A DNA stretch of 36,041 nucleotides from JBEINZ01 sp040377825 (lineage in GTDB: Bacteria; Pseudomonadota; Alphaproteobacteria; Rhizobiales; Ancalomicrobiaceae), in NCBI GenBank assembly GCA_040377825.1, contig JBEINZ010000006.1, positions 1-36,041 of the forward strand. The letters run 5' to 3'. This document shows, one piece after another, positions 1 through 7,886 of the stretch (position 1 is the stretch's first letter; every line of letters begins with the position of its first letter). The position numbers were made by a program, and so were the translations under genes. A model generated the notes under the pieces. That model searched no databases. It was not told where the DNA came from and worked only from the letters and a program-made list of their open reading frames with translations.

Positions 1-102
1 GCCGATGCACGCTCCGACGAGGCCAAGCGCGTCGCCCAGGAAAAGCTCGACCAACTCCGCGCTGTCCAGGCCGCGCTCGGCGCGACCGCCGCGGCGCATT
101 GA
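1..102 (+). CDS. atpC: C-terminal fragment, probably F1Fo ATP synthase epsilon subunit
   Basis: The window opens inside an open frame (frame 1) that ends with TGA at 100-102. The 33 visible residues are charged and helical and end in LDQLRAVQAALGATAAAH. This resembles the helical C-terminus of the epsilon subunit of F1Fo ATP synthase in Bradyrhizobium/Rhodopseudomonas relatives, which from memory ends with a similar LDH-K-IQ-Q-N-TAMH pattern. AtpC is the small central-stalk subunit that couples and regulates the synthase. The identification rests on this short tail and recollection of the family only; upstream sequence (atpD) would settle it. The gene is convergent with the M29 aminopeptidase. 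Confidence 0.5.
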   Translation, partial: ADARSDEAKRVAQEKLDQLRAVQAALGATAAAH

Positions 103-144
103 GGCGGCCGCGGCCGCGACCGTGGCCGAGGCATTAGCCTTTCC

Positions 145-235
145 CGATAGGATCCGACCGAATAGGAATCGCTCAAGATTTGATACCGCGAGCCAGTTTG
201 TCGTTTGGATCGCTTCGATCCGAACGTGACAGGCC
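145..235 (+). repeat. Palindromic repeat family, copy 1 (degenerate)
   Basis: Two blocks match the other copies. The segment at 150-176 resembles the right arm of module A in copy 2 (gatccgaccgaa, then agga and gctcaag). The segment at 190-235 is a fuller module A: gagccagt, an 11-bp stem cgtttggatcg/cgatccgaacg (202-212 with 216-226, one G-T wobble, loop ctt), then gacaggc. Module B is missing or decayed. The mosaic order suggests repeated insertion or rearrangement. Confidence 0.6.
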
Positions 236-388
236 AAAGCCTGCCGGGTTCGAGACAGTTGGGCATTTGCGTCATCAGTGCCCGGATCGGTCCACCGTCC
301 GGGCGTTTTCGTGAGTGGGCCGGTCCTTAGCGAGACGGTCCCGAGCAAGACGGCGGTGCCAAGTCGTTGCCACCATCTCACCTCCGGC

Positions 389-421
389 CCGGCATCAGGC
401 CGCTCGCCTAAATCATGCCGG
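389..421 (-). terminator. Hairpin downstream of the M29 aminopeptidase
   Basis: CCGGCAT (389-395) pairs with ATGCCGG (415-421), with an inner AGGC/GCCT stem. It starts 35 nt past the stop of the aminopeptidase gene in its direction of transcription. No T-run follows, so a role as intrinsic terminator is uncertain. Confidence 0.3.
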
Positions 422-456
422 AGCGCCCAACGCCTCGTCTGGCGACGATTCGACCC

Positions 457-1707
457 TCAAACCCAAGCGCCCTTGCGCATCACCGGCTCGATCCGCCCGT
501 CCTCATGGACGCCGTCAACGTCGACCTGATCGGAGCCGATCATCCAGTCGATATGGATCAGGCTCTGGTTCACGCCCTTGGCGAGGAGCCCGGCGAGATC
601 CAAGTCCCGGCCGCCCTCCACCGTCTTGGCATAGGCCTGGCCGAGCGCGATGTGGCTTGCCGCATTCTCGTCAAACAGCGTGTTGTAGAACAAGAGCCCG
701 CTCAGCGAGATCGGCGAGGCGTCCGGCACGAGCGCGACCTCGCCGAGCCGGCGCGCGCCTTCGTCGATCTCCAGGACGCGCCGCAACACGTCCTCGCCGG
801 TCGTGGCATGCGCCTCCACGATAGCGCCCGCCTCGAACCGCACCTTGATGTCGCGGATCAGCGTGCCCTGATAGGAGAGCGGCTTGGTCGCCGACACCGT
901 GCCGTTCACCCGCTCGCGATGCGGCGTGGTGAAGATCTCCTCGGTTGGGATATTGGCATTGAAGACGATGTCGTTTTCCGCCTTGCCCGCGCCGCCCGCC
1001 CAAAGGTGGCCGTCGCAAAGGCCGACCTCAAGATCGGTGCCCGGTCCCTTGAAGCGCAGCGCGGCGAAGCGCTTGGCGTTCATCATATCGCCGCGCGCCC
1101 TCAGCGTCGCATTGTGCTCGGTCCAGGCGGCCACCGGATCGACGCCGTCGGCGCGCGAGGCCGCAAAGATGGCGTCCCACAGCCGCGCCACGGCGTCCTC
1201 TTCAGGCAGGTCCGGGAACATTGTCTTGGCCCAAGCCGGCGTCGCCGACGGTACCAAGGTCCAATTGATCGCCGAACGCGTGATGAGCTCGAGTGCCGGC
1301 CGATAGGCGGTCGAGCGCGCGCGGTTGGCGCGGGAAACCTTGTTTGGATCCTCGTTGGCGAGCAGCGACGGATCGTCGCCGACGATCGCCAGCCGCGCCG
1401 CGCCGGAGCGGAAGGCATTCGCCATGCCGTCGTAGAGCCAGCCGCTCGCGGTATCGAAGCTGCTTTCATCCGCAAGCCGGTAGCGCGAGAGCGTCGCCAC
1501 ATCGTCCGAATAGAGCACGGTGACCAGTGTCGCCCCGTTGGCGTAGGCGTGGTGCGTGATCCGCCGGGCAAGCGCGGTTGCTTCGAGCGGCGCCGTCATG
1601 ACGAGTTCCTGGCCCGCGATCGAGCCAAGCCCGACCTTGACCGCCAGTTCGGCAAGCCGATCGAGGCGCGCGTCGAAGTTCTGATTCGTTGTCATGGGCT
1701 TGTCCAT
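457..1707 (-). CDS. M29 family aminopeptidase (AmpS/AmpT-like)
   Basis: A 416-residue cytoplasmic metallo-exopeptidase that removes N-terminal residues from peptides; the length fits family M29. The C-terminal half carries the two-metal site known from Thermus AmpT: Glu in NIPTEEIF, Glu in RRLGEVALV, His and Tyr spaced seven apart in HIALGQAY, and His/Asp in LIHIDW. The frame stays open upstream into a palindromic repeat, giving a spurious N-terminus. I start at ATG 1707 because AAGGA (part of the repeat) lies 9 nt upstream; ATG 1695 (MTTNQNFD) is the other candidate and has no clear Shine-Dalgarno. It is on the same strand as rppH, 117 nt downstream, separated only by the repeat, so co-transcription through the hairpins is possible. 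Confidence 0.9.
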   Translation of the reverse strand: MDKPMTTNQNFDARLDRLAELAVKVGLGSIAGQELVMTAPLEATALARRITHHAYANGATLVTVLYSDDVATLSRYRLADESSFDTASGWLYDGMANAFRSGAARLAIVGDDPSLLANEDPNKVSRANRARSTAYRPALELITRSAINWTLVPSATPAWAKTMFPDLPEEDAVARLWDAIFAASRADGVDPVAAWTEHNATLRARGDMMNAKRFAALRFKGPGTDLEVGLCDGHLWAGGAGKAENDIVFNANIPTEEIFTTPHRERVNGTVSATKPLSYQGTLIRDIKVRFEAGAIVEAHATTGEDVLRRVLEIDEGARRLGEVALVPDASPISLSGLLFYNTLFDENAASHIALGQAYAKTVEGGRDLDLAGLLAKGVNQSLIHIDWMIGSDQVDVDGVHEDGRIEPVMRKGAWV

Positions 1708-1710
1708 TTT

Positions 1711-1827
1711 AGCCGGTCCTTTTCGTTCGGAGCGATGCGATCCGACCGAAAAGGACCGGCTCAAGGTCTAGACTCTGGAGCAATTCCTTGTCGATCGGAT
1801 GGACCCATCCGATCGGGAAATGCTCTA
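1711..1827 (+). repeat. Palindromic repeat family, copy 2 (complete, modules A+B)
   Basis: Module A has a perfect 15-bp stem: agccggtccttttcg (1711-1725) pairs with 1747-1761, and five further pairs follow after one mismatch. Module B has a perfect 11-bp stem, cgatcggatgg (1792-1802) with ccatccgatcg (1805-1815), and is bounded by tctaga-like and gctcta edges. It exactly fills the gap between rppH and the M29 gene. The right edge gctcta contains the TAG stop of rppH (1825-1827, minus strand), and the left arm read on the minus strand gives the AAGGA upstream of the aminopeptidase start. Read on the plus strand, one frame is open and encodes LDSGAIPCRSDGPIR, identical to the peptide in copy 3. 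Confidence 0.85.
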
Positions 1828-2334
1828 ACCGGCAAGATGAGAAAACGCGAGGACGACCTTTTCGTAAACCGGTCGCTTGAAGGGAATGATGAGCTCCGGC
1901 AGCCGCTCCATCCGCTCCCAGCGCCAGCCGGAAAACTCCCGCTCGCCGGCCGGCGGATTGACGATGTCGATCTCGCTGTCGTCGCCCTCGAAGCGAAAGG
2001 CGTACCATTTCTGCGTCTGGCCGCGCCACTTATGTTTCCAATGATTGCCGACGACCGAGCGGGGAATGTCGTAGGCGTACCACTCCGGCGCCTCGGCAAT
2101 CGGGCTCGCATTGCGCACGTTGGTTTCTTCCCAAAGCTCCCGCCGCGCCGCCTCCAGCGGGTCCTCGCCGGGATCGATCCCGCCTTGCGGCATTTGCCAT
2201 TCGTGCCCGGGCGCCGTGTGCTCGGGCAAATTCTGATCGGCCCGCTGGCCGATCCAAACAAGCCCGGCTTTATTGAGCAGCATGATGCCGACGCAGGGCC
2301 GGTAAGGCAGGCTCAGGAATTCTTCAGGTGTCAC
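1825..2334 (-). CDS. rppH: RNA pyrophosphohydrolase (Nudix)
   Basis: RppH removes pyrophosphate from the 5' triphosphate end of mRNA and so triggers decay. The Nudix box is complete at residues 51-73 (GGIDPGEDPLEAARREL, then WEETNV), preceded by PGHEWQMPQ, and the protein has the usual family features PYRPCVGIML near the start and WRWERMERLPELIIPFKRPVYE at the end. I start at GTG 2334, which gives 169 residues, typical for the family, with GAGGT 6 nt upstream. An in-frame ATG at 2448 adds 38 Arg/Ser-rich residues and has no Shine-Dalgarno. The TAG stop lies in the edge of palindromic repeat copy 2. In related genomes rppH follows the divergent polysaccharide deacetylase gene; here that block is inverted. 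Confidence 0.92.
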   Translation of the reverse strand: MTPEEFLSLPYRPCVGIMLLNKAGLVWIGQRADQNLPEHTAPGHEWQMPQGGIDPGEDPLEAARRELWEETNVRNASPIAEAPEWYAYDIPRSVVGNHWKHKWRGQTQKWYAFRFEGDDSEIDIVNPPAGEREFSGWRWERMERLPELIIPFKRPVYEKVVLAFSHLAG

Positions 2335-2607
2335 GCTCGACCTCGCGCTACTGGATTGCTTTTCGATAGCCGATCGCGCGGTGCGCGTCACCTGCGCGAG
2401 GTATCTTCGCCCCAGCGCGCCGAAGCGCGGCCTAAAAGGGTCTTGCATTGACTAGAAAAACCGATTTTCCGCCGAATTTGCCCTTTCGCGGCGTCGGAAG
2501 CAGGTGACACGCATGCATTAGTCTTGAAAACTTCAAGTCATGGGCCCAAACTCTTTATCAGGCTGAACATCCGTCCGGCCGACCATGAGGAGAATACGCC
2601 GCTGACC

Positions 2608-3036
2608 ATGGCAATCGAGACGCAGGACGCGGGTCGCCGCATTCCTGGTCGCCCGGTGAGTCCGGATCCCGCAGTCGGGGGTCCCGCCGCCGATGATTTG
2701 GCAAGAGCCGTCCTTTCGAGCCTCGAGGATTCGAAGGCAGAGGACATCGTCACCATCGACATTCGAGGCAAATCGTCGCTCGCCGACGTCATGGTGGTCG
2801 CCTCCGGGCGGTCTCACCGTCACGTGGGCGCGATCGCCGATCGTTTGCTTCACGATCTGAAGGATGCCGGCTTCGGCAATCCGCGGGTCGAAGGCCTCCC
2901 CCACTGCGATTGGGTTCTGGTGGATACGGGCGATGTCCTCGTCCATGTCTTCCGCCCGGAGGTTCGAACCTTCTATAACCTCGAAAAGATGTGGCAGGTC
3001 GAACCCGCCCAGCCGCGCGTTGTCGCGCAGGCTTGA
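2608..3036 (+). CDS. rsfS: Ribosomal silencing factor RsfS (Iojap/DUF143 family)
   Basis: RsfS binds ribosomal protein L14 and blocks joining of the 30S and 50S subunits when nutrients are low. The hallmark segments are LEDSKAEDIVTIDIRGKSS, ADVMVVASGRSHRHV, GDVLVHVF and YNLEKMW. The ATG at 2608 gives 142 residues with a short poorly conserved lead before LEDSKAED. A TTG at 2524 would extend it by 28 residues, but nothing supports that. The 273-nt gap to rppH is divergent, so both promoters should lie there; I see no convincing -35/-10 pair. The next gene is rlmH, 50 nt downstream, the usual partner. In relatives nadD is the gene just upstream; here it lies 5 kb away in the opposite orientation. 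Confidence 0.93.
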   Translation: MAIETQDAGRRIPGRPVSPDPAVGGPAADDLARAVLSSLEDSKAEDIVTIDIRGKSSLADVMVVASGRSHRHVGAIADRLLHDLKDAGFGNPRVEGLPHCDWVLVDTGDVLVHVFRPEVRTFYNLEKMWQVEPAQPRVVAQA

Positions 3037-3086
3037 ACGAGGCGTCAGCACGGGCAGGGTTCGGCTGACTTGGGGCCGAATTTGGC

Positions 3087-3569
3087 ATGCGTTTAAGAAT
3101 TGCCGCCGTCGGCCGGCTGAAGGCCGGGCCAGAACGCGAGCTCGCCGAGCGTTATATGGACCGCGCCGCCAAGGCGGGTCGCGCGGTCGGGATCACGCGC
3201 TTCGATGTCGTGGAATATCCGGAAGGCAGGCAGGCGCGGCCGGAGGACCGCCGCGCCGAGGAAGCCGTCTTGGTTCTCGCCGATGTCGATCCCGCCGCGA
3301 CGCTCGTTCTTCTTGACGAGACCGGCCGCGCGATGACATCGGAAGCTTTGGCGGCCTTCGTGGGAAAAACCCGCGACTCCGGCGCGGCGGAGATTGTTTT
3401 GGCGATCGGCGGGGCGGACGGGCATGGTCCGGCTTTGCGGCAGCGCGCCGACCTGACGCTCGCGCTCGGCGCGATGACGTGGCCGCATCAATTGGTCCGG
3501 CTCCTGGTCGCCGAGCAGATCTACCGCTGCGTGACGATTCTCTCCGGCCACCCCTATCATCGGGGATGA
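3087..3569 (+). CDS. rlmH: 23S rRNA (pseudouridine1915-N3)-methyltransferase RlmH
   Basis: A SPOUT-class methyltransferase that methylates pseudouridine 1915 in helix 69 of 23S rRNA on the assembled 70S ribosome, using S-adenosylmethionine. The 160-residue length is right. It shows LVLLDETGRAMTSEALAAF, the SAM-binding knot segment EIVLAIGGADGHG and the diagnostic C-terminus LVAEQIYRCVTILSGHPYHRG with its final HPYH. It starts at ATG 3087, 50 nt after rsfS, as part of the rsfS-rlmH-EnvC-ctpA run. Confidence 0.96.
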   Translation: MRLRIAAVGRLKAGPERELAERYMDRAAKAGRAVGITRFDVVEYPEGRQARPEDRRAEEAVLVLADVDPAATLVLLDETGRAMTSEALAAFVGKTRDSGAAEIVLAIGGADGHGPALRQRADLTLALGAMTWPHQLVRLLVAEQIYRCVTILSGHPYHRG

Positions 3570-3831
3570 CGGGTCGGCGGGGCCGTAGACACGCCCGACT
3601 ACAAGGCGTTACCCGCTTTCGGCCGCAATTGCGCTGTCTGTTAGCTGAATGACGGCTTTTCGATTGACGTTGAGTGCCGAGAAACGATTGTCCGTGAAGA
3701 TCGCGAATCGCCGCCGGATCGCAATCGGTCCGCAGTGCGAGCCTCGCATGCGCGGTCGCGGAGATCGAACCTGGGTGACGCAAGGCTTGCTCGGCACGGA
3801 TACAAATGGCATCGGATGGCGGACAACGGCC

Positions 3832-5220
3832 ATGCGCGAAGTCCGCCGGCGCCGCGACACAGCGCCGCGCCAAGCCCCGATTTGGCTTGGTCTGTGGATC
3901 GCGCTCCTGCCGTTCGCCGTAGGCTTGAACGAGCCCGCACTTGCGCAAACCGCCGCCGATCCCGGCATCGAACGTCGCCGCCTGACCCAAGCCGAACTTG
4001 ATCAGCTTGCGCGCGACATCCGCACCTCGGAAGAGCGAGAGGCCCAAATCCGTCTGGAGATCGACGGACTGGAACGCGACCGCGTGCGCATCTCCGAGCA
4101 GCTGGTGGCAACCTCGACGCGGATCCAGTCGTTGGAATCGCAGCTTCTTCAAACGGAACGACGCATCGCCGCGGCCGATAGCGATGCCGAGCAGGTTCGT
4201 GTTTCGCTGGTGAAACGGCGCGCGGTGCTTGCCGATGTTTTAGCGGCGTTGCAGCGCATGGGCCGCAAGCCGCCGCCGGCCCTTCTGGTGCGGCCGGAGG
4301 ATGCTTTGGCCTCCGTGCGGAGCGCAATTCTCGTCGGCGCGCTTCTTCCCGAGCTTCGACGGGAAGCGGAGCGTCTGATCGCCGATCTTGAGCGTTTGAG
4401 CACGCTAAAGGCGCGTTCCGCTACGGAGCGGGAGGCCTTTCGCGCGGATCTAGCGTCCTTGACGGAGGAACGCAGCCGGCTCGAGCTTCTGTTCGACGAG
4501 CGACGCCGGGCAAAGGGCGATCAGCAGCGAAAGCTTGAGGAGGAACGGCGGCGCGCCGCCGATCTCGCCGGCCGGGCCACGGGCTTGAAGGATTTCATCG
4601 GTCGACTTGAAACCGAGGTTGACAGTTCACGACGCGCCGCCGAGGCCGCGCGCAAGGCCGACGAAGAGGCTGCCGCTCGGGCAGGGGCGGCGCCACCTGC
4701 ATCGCTTCCGGATCAAAAGTCCGTGACGGCCGTGCTTCGCGATCCCTCGCGAATCCAGCCATCGATTGCATTCGCCGACGCGAAGGGCCAATTAAATTTA
4801 CCCGTGGCCGGCACGATCCTGAAAGGATTCGGAGAGGAAGATGGTCTTGGTGGCGTTTTGCGCGGCGTGCGGATCGCAACACGGGCGGAAGCGCGGGTGT
4901 CGTCGCCGAGCGATGGCTGGGTTGTTTACGCAGGACCGTTCCGATCTTACGGCAAGCTCTTGATCATCAATGGCGGCGGTGGGTATCATATCATTTTGGC
5001 AGGGTTGGAACGGATCGACGTAGAGCTTGGTCAGTTTGTCCTTTCGGGAGAGCCGATCGGAGTAATGGCCGCGCGAAGATTGGTTAGCTCGGCCTCAACA
5101 GCAGCGGACGGACAGGCCTCGGAACAGCCGGTTTTGTACGTTGAGTTTCGAAAAGAGAATTCGTCTATCGATCCCGCCCCGTGGTGGGCCCAGTCTCGTG
5201 ACGAAAAGGTTCGAGGATGA
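3832..5220 (+). CDS. EnvC/LdpF-like murein hydrolase activator (degenerate LytM domain)
   Basis: An exported coiled-coil protein with a C-terminal peptidase M23/LytM fold. ATG 3832 puts a signal peptide at the N-terminus (MREVRRRR, hydrophobic LGLWIALLPFAVGL, cleavage after ALAQ at residue 39); an earlier in-frame ATG (3649) would bury it. Residues about 45-285 are long charged heptad-like helices; the LytM domain spans about 318-455. The zinc ligands of active M23 enzymes are absent: where HRGIDIAA is usual there is LRGVRIAT, and LHFEIR is replaced by LYVEFR. Such degenerate domains are known to activate periplasmic amidases during division (EnvC, NlpD, Caulobacter LdpF), so I infer activation, not catalysis. 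Its stop overlaps the ctpA start (ATGA), implying translational coupling. Confidence 0.85.
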   Translation: MREVRRRRDTAPRQAPIWLGLWIALLPFAVGLNEPALAQTAADPGIERRRLTQAELDQLARDIRTSEEREAQIRLEIDGLERDRVRISEQLVATSTRIQSLESQLLQTERRIAAADSDAEQVRVSLVKRRAVLADVLAALQRMGRKPPPALLVRPEDALASVRSAILVGALLPELRREAERLIADLERLSTLKARSATEREAFRADLASLTEERSRLELLFDERRRAKGDQQRKLEEERRRAADLAGRATGLKDFIGRLETEVDSSRRAAEAARKADEEAAARAGAAPPASLPDQKSVTAVLRDPSRIQPSIAFADAKGQLNLPVAGTILKGFGEEDGLGGVLRGVRIATRAEARVSSPSDGWVVYAGPFRSYGKLLIINGGGGYHIILAGLERIDVELGQFVLSGEPIGVMAARRLVSSASTAADGQASEQPVLYVEFRKENSSIDPAPWWAQSRDEKVRG

Positions 5221-6551
5221 TGCGGAAATTCTCTCTGGTTTTCATGGGTGCGGTCGTCGGCGCGGGCATGACGTTCGGTCTCGTGCAAGGCAAGCATTTG
5301 CTTACGAGACCGGCCGTCGCGGCGGGTGCCGAAACCTATCGTCAGCTGAACCTCTTCGGAGACGTGTTCGAGCGGATCCGCTCGGATTACGTTGAGCAGC
5401 CTGATGAGCCGAAACTCATCGAGGCCGCCATCAACGGCATGCTTGCCTCGCTCGACCCGCATTCGAGCTACATGAGCCCGAAAAGCTTCCGCGACATGCA
5501 GGTGCAGACGCGCGGCGAGTTCGGCGGGCTCGGCATTGAGGTCACCATGGAGGACGGCGTCCTCAAGGTGGTGACGCCAATCGATGATACGCCGGCGGCA
5601 AAGGCGGGCGTTCGTTCGGGCGACGTCATTCTCAGCCTCGACGGCGAGGCCGTGCAGGGACTAACGCTCAATCAGGCCGTCGACAAGATGCGCGGCCCGG
5701 TCAATTCCACGATCAGCCTTTCGGTCAAGCGCGATGGCGTGTCCGACACGCTCGAAATCAAGATCGTTCGCGACATCATCCGCATCCGCTCCGTGCGCTC
5801 GCGCATCGAGGGCGACATCGGCTACGTGCGGATCACCCAGTTCAACGAACAGACGTTCGAGGGCCTGCGCGACTCCGTCGACAAGATCACGAAGGAGGTT
5901 GGCGGCGACAAGCTCAAAGGCTTCGTCCTTGATCTGCGCAACAACCCCGGCGGTCTCCTGGATCAGGCGATCGCGGTATCCGATGCGTTCCTAGAGCGCG
6001 GCGAGGTGGTGTCCACCCGCGGCCGCAATGCCGAGGAATCGCAGCGCTATAACGCTCGCGCCGGCGATCTGACCAAGGGCAAGCCTGTGATCGTCCTGGT
6101 CAACGGCGGTTCTGCCTCGGCCTCGGAAATCGTGGCCGGCGCCCTGCAGGATCACCGTCGAGCGACGATCCTCGGCACGCGCTCCTTCGGCAAGGGTTCC
6201 GTACAGACGATCATTCCGCTCGGCGCCAACGGCGCCATCCGGCTGACCACCGCTCGCTACTACACCCCGTCGGGCCGGTCGATCCAGGCCAAGGGCATCG
6301 AGCCGGATATCGAGGTTCTGCAGGATCCGCCGGCCGATCTGAAGGGCAAGGACGATATCAAGGGCGAGGCATCCCTGAAGGGTCACCTCAAGAATCCGGC
6401 GGATGCCACTGACGAAAAGTCCGGTAGCCAAGCCTACGTGCCGAGCGACCTTAAGGAAGACAAGGCCTTGAACTACGCCTACGATCTGCTTCACGGGATC
6501 AAGGTCAACAGTGCCTTCCCGGCTAACCCCAAGGCCGCGGTTCCGAACTGA
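5217..6551 (+). CDS. ctpA: Carboxyl-terminal processing peptidase, S41 family
   Basis: A periplasmic serine protease that trims or degrades envelope proteins from their C-termini. The 444 residues comprise an N-terminal signal/anchor (residues 7-25), a PDZ domain (about 98-175: GGLGIEV, TPAAKAGVRSGDVILSLDG) and the S41 catalytic domain. The Ser-Lys dyad is visible as Ser301 in GGSASASEIVAGALQDH and Lys326 in FGKGSVQT, 25 residues apart as in E. coli Prc. The C-terminal 70 residues are rich in Lys, Asp and Pro. The start overlaps the end of the EnvC-like gene by 4 nt. A strong hairpin follows 31 nt after the stop. Confidence 0.95.
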   Translation: MMRKFSLVFMGAVVGAGMTFGLVQGKHLLTRPAVAAGAETYRQLNLFGDVFERIRSDYVEQPDEPKLIEAAINGMLASLDPHSSYMSPKSFRDMQVQTRGEFGGLGIEVTMEDGVLKVVTPIDDTPAAKAGVRSGDVILSLDGEAVQGLTLNQAVDKMRGPVNSTISLSVKRDGVSDTLEIKIVRDIIRIRSVRSRIEGDIGYVRITQFNEQTFEGLRDSVDKITKEVGGDKLKGFVLDLRNNPGGLLDQAIAVSDAFLERGEVVSTRGRNAEESQRYNARAGDLTKGKPVIVLVNGGSASASEIVAGALQDHRRATILGTRSFGKGSVQTIIPLGANGAIRLTTARYYTPSGRSIQAKGIEPDIEVLQDPPADLKGKDDIKGEASLKGHLKNPADATDEKSGSQAYVPSDLKEDKALNYAYDLLHGIKVNSAFPANPKAAVPN

Positions 6552-6582
6552 CGTAACCGAGAGCCTATCCCATCGCGCTTGA

Positions 6583-6618
6583 AACGATCCGCCCGGTGAA
6601 AACCGTCGGCGGATCGTT
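6583..6618 (+). terminator. Hairpin after ctpA
   Basis: AACGATCCGCC (6583-6593) pairs perfectly with GGCGGATCGTT (6608-6618). The loop is itself a small stem CGGT/ACCG closed by GAAA. No T-run follows. It separates ctpA from the deacetylase gene and could end transcription or protect the 3' end. Confidence 0.5.
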
Positions 6619-6725
6619 CGATTCCGGAGCGTCAAGACGGTACCCTCTCACCGTCATCTGATTCGCAACGGCCCCGACCTCGACTTTCCCTCGATTTAAC
6701 CGGATCCTCGCAGCCTGGAGCGGCC

Positions 6726-7886
6726 ATGTCGGACGATCTCAGCGCCCCACTCGGACTAACACCGAGCAAAAGCCGCTGGAAACGCGTTCCGTATGGCATC
6801 ATCGGCTTCACCCTCATTGCAATCATGGCCCTCGGCGCCGTCGTCTGGGTGGCGTTCTTTCCCGATCCGATGGGCGGCGAGCCGACCACCGCGGTCCGCA
6901 TCGACCGAGGCCGAACCGGTGTCGCGCCAACGGATGTCGCGGTATCGGAATCGCGCAAGCCGGCGGATAAGGATGCCAATGGCAAGCCCGTCGATCCGGC
7001 GACCGATCCCGCGAGCGCTCGAGCCCAAATGCCGGATGCGGCCGTCGAGACGGTCAAGCGCATTGGCCTTCCTGCGGAGGGTCAGCCGCTCGTCTCGACC
7101 CCGGTCGCGCGGCTGATAGACAAGGGCAAGTACGGTCCGATCCCGAAGATTGGCCCCGACGGCGCACGGCCGGTCGACGTCTATGCCCGCCCGGCGCCGC
7201 GCAAGCCGGCCTCGGCCTCGCGCATCGTCCTGGTCGTCGGCGGGCTCGGCCTCAGCCAGACCGGCACGCAAGAGGCGCTGCGTCTGCTGCCGGCCGAGGT
7301 CACCGTCGCGTTCGCGCCTTACGGCAACAGTCTCGATCGTTGGATGCAGCGCGCGCGCCAGGATGGTCACGAAGTCTTGTTGCAAATCCCAATGGAGCCG
7401 TTCGACTATCCCGACAATGATCCGGGGCCGCAAACGCTGCTGACGAGCCTATCCGCCGACCAAAATCTCGACCGCCTGCAATGGCTCATGGCACGGCTGA
7501 CCAATTATGTCGGCGTGGTCAATTTCATGGGCGCCAAGTTCACGGCCAGCGATCAAGCAATGCTGCCGGTCCTGCGCGATCTTGCCCAGCGCGGGCTCCT
7601 TTACCTCGACGATGGCTCGTCGGCGCGCTCGCAGGCGGACTCGCTCGCCAAGACGGCAAAAGTGCCCTTCGTGCGGTCCGATTTCGTGATCGACGCGACC
7701 ATGACTGAAGCCGCGATCGACGCGCGGCTGATCCAGCTGGAGAATCTCGCCCGATCGAAGGGGCTTGCCGTTGGGACGGCCTCCGCGCTGCCGCTCAGCG
7801 TCCGCAAGATCACCGAATGGGCCAAACAGCTGGAGAGTCGCGGCGTCGTGATCGTTCCCGCCAGCTCGATCGCGCGCGACGGATAA
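6726..7886 (+). CDS. Divergent polysaccharide deacetylase family protein (YibQ-like)
   Basis: A 386-residue membrane-anchored protein. One transmembrane segment lies at about residues 23-46 (GIIGFTLIAIMALGAVVWVAFF), followed by a Pro/Asp-rich linker and then the divergent polysaccharide deacetylase domain (about 160-385). Recognisable segments are RIVLVVGGLGLS, TVAFAPYGNSLDRWMQRARQ, GHEVLLQIPMEPFDYP, VVNFMGAKFTA and GLLYLDDGSS. The family has a NodB-like fold but lacks the usual deacetylase motifs; its substrate is not established. In Rhizobiales it sits beside ctpA and EnvC-like genes, as here, which suggests an envelope role. Its 3' end is convergent with nadD, only 6 nt away; this is one boundary of the proposed inversion. 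Confidence 0.9.
   Translation: MSDDLSAPLGLTPSKSRWKRVPYGIIGFTLIAIMALGAVVWVAFFPDPMGGEPTTAVRIDRGRTGVAPTDVAVSESRKPADKDANGKPVDPATDPASARAQMPDAAVETVKRIGLPAEGQPLVSTPVARLIDKGKYGPIPKIGPDGARPVDVYARPAPRKPASASRIVLVVGGLGLSQTGTQEALRLLPAEVTVAFAPYGNSLDRWMQRARQDGHEVLLQIPMEPFDYPDNDPGPQTLLTSLSADQNLDRLQWLMARLTNYVGVVNFMGAKFTASDQAMLPVLRDLAQRGLLYLDDGSSARSQADSLAKTAKVPFVRSDFVIDATMTEAAIDARLIQLENLARSKGLAVGTASALPLSVRKITEWAKQLESRGVVIVPASSIARDG

Larger units (their letters stand above)
103..456. other. Intergenic gap of 354 nt holding a degenerate repeat copy
   Basis: This stretch lies between two convergent genes. It holds a degenerate copy of the palindromic repeat (about 145-235) and a hairpin near 389-421 that could end the aminopeptidase transcript. 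Open frames here are short, rich in Arg/Ser/Pro and look like shadows. I see no RNA gene. The string ggttcgagac near 247 is T-loop-like but has no cloverleaf around it. Confidence 0.6.

Noticed and set aside
240..260. ggttcgagac as a tRNA T-arm
   Set aside because: No cloverleaf can be drawn around it; it lies next to a palindromic repeat.
415..2451. A 678-codon plus-strand open frame
   Set aside because: It lies antisense to the M29 aminopeptidase and rppH, both with clear family motifs. Its sequence is Arg/Ala/His-rich and unlike any family, a common effect of high GC.
3720..3800. T-loop-like string (ggttcgatc on the minus strand) suggesting a tRNA
   Set aside because: The five bases on either side do not pair as a T-stem and no acceptor or anticodon stem surrounds it.
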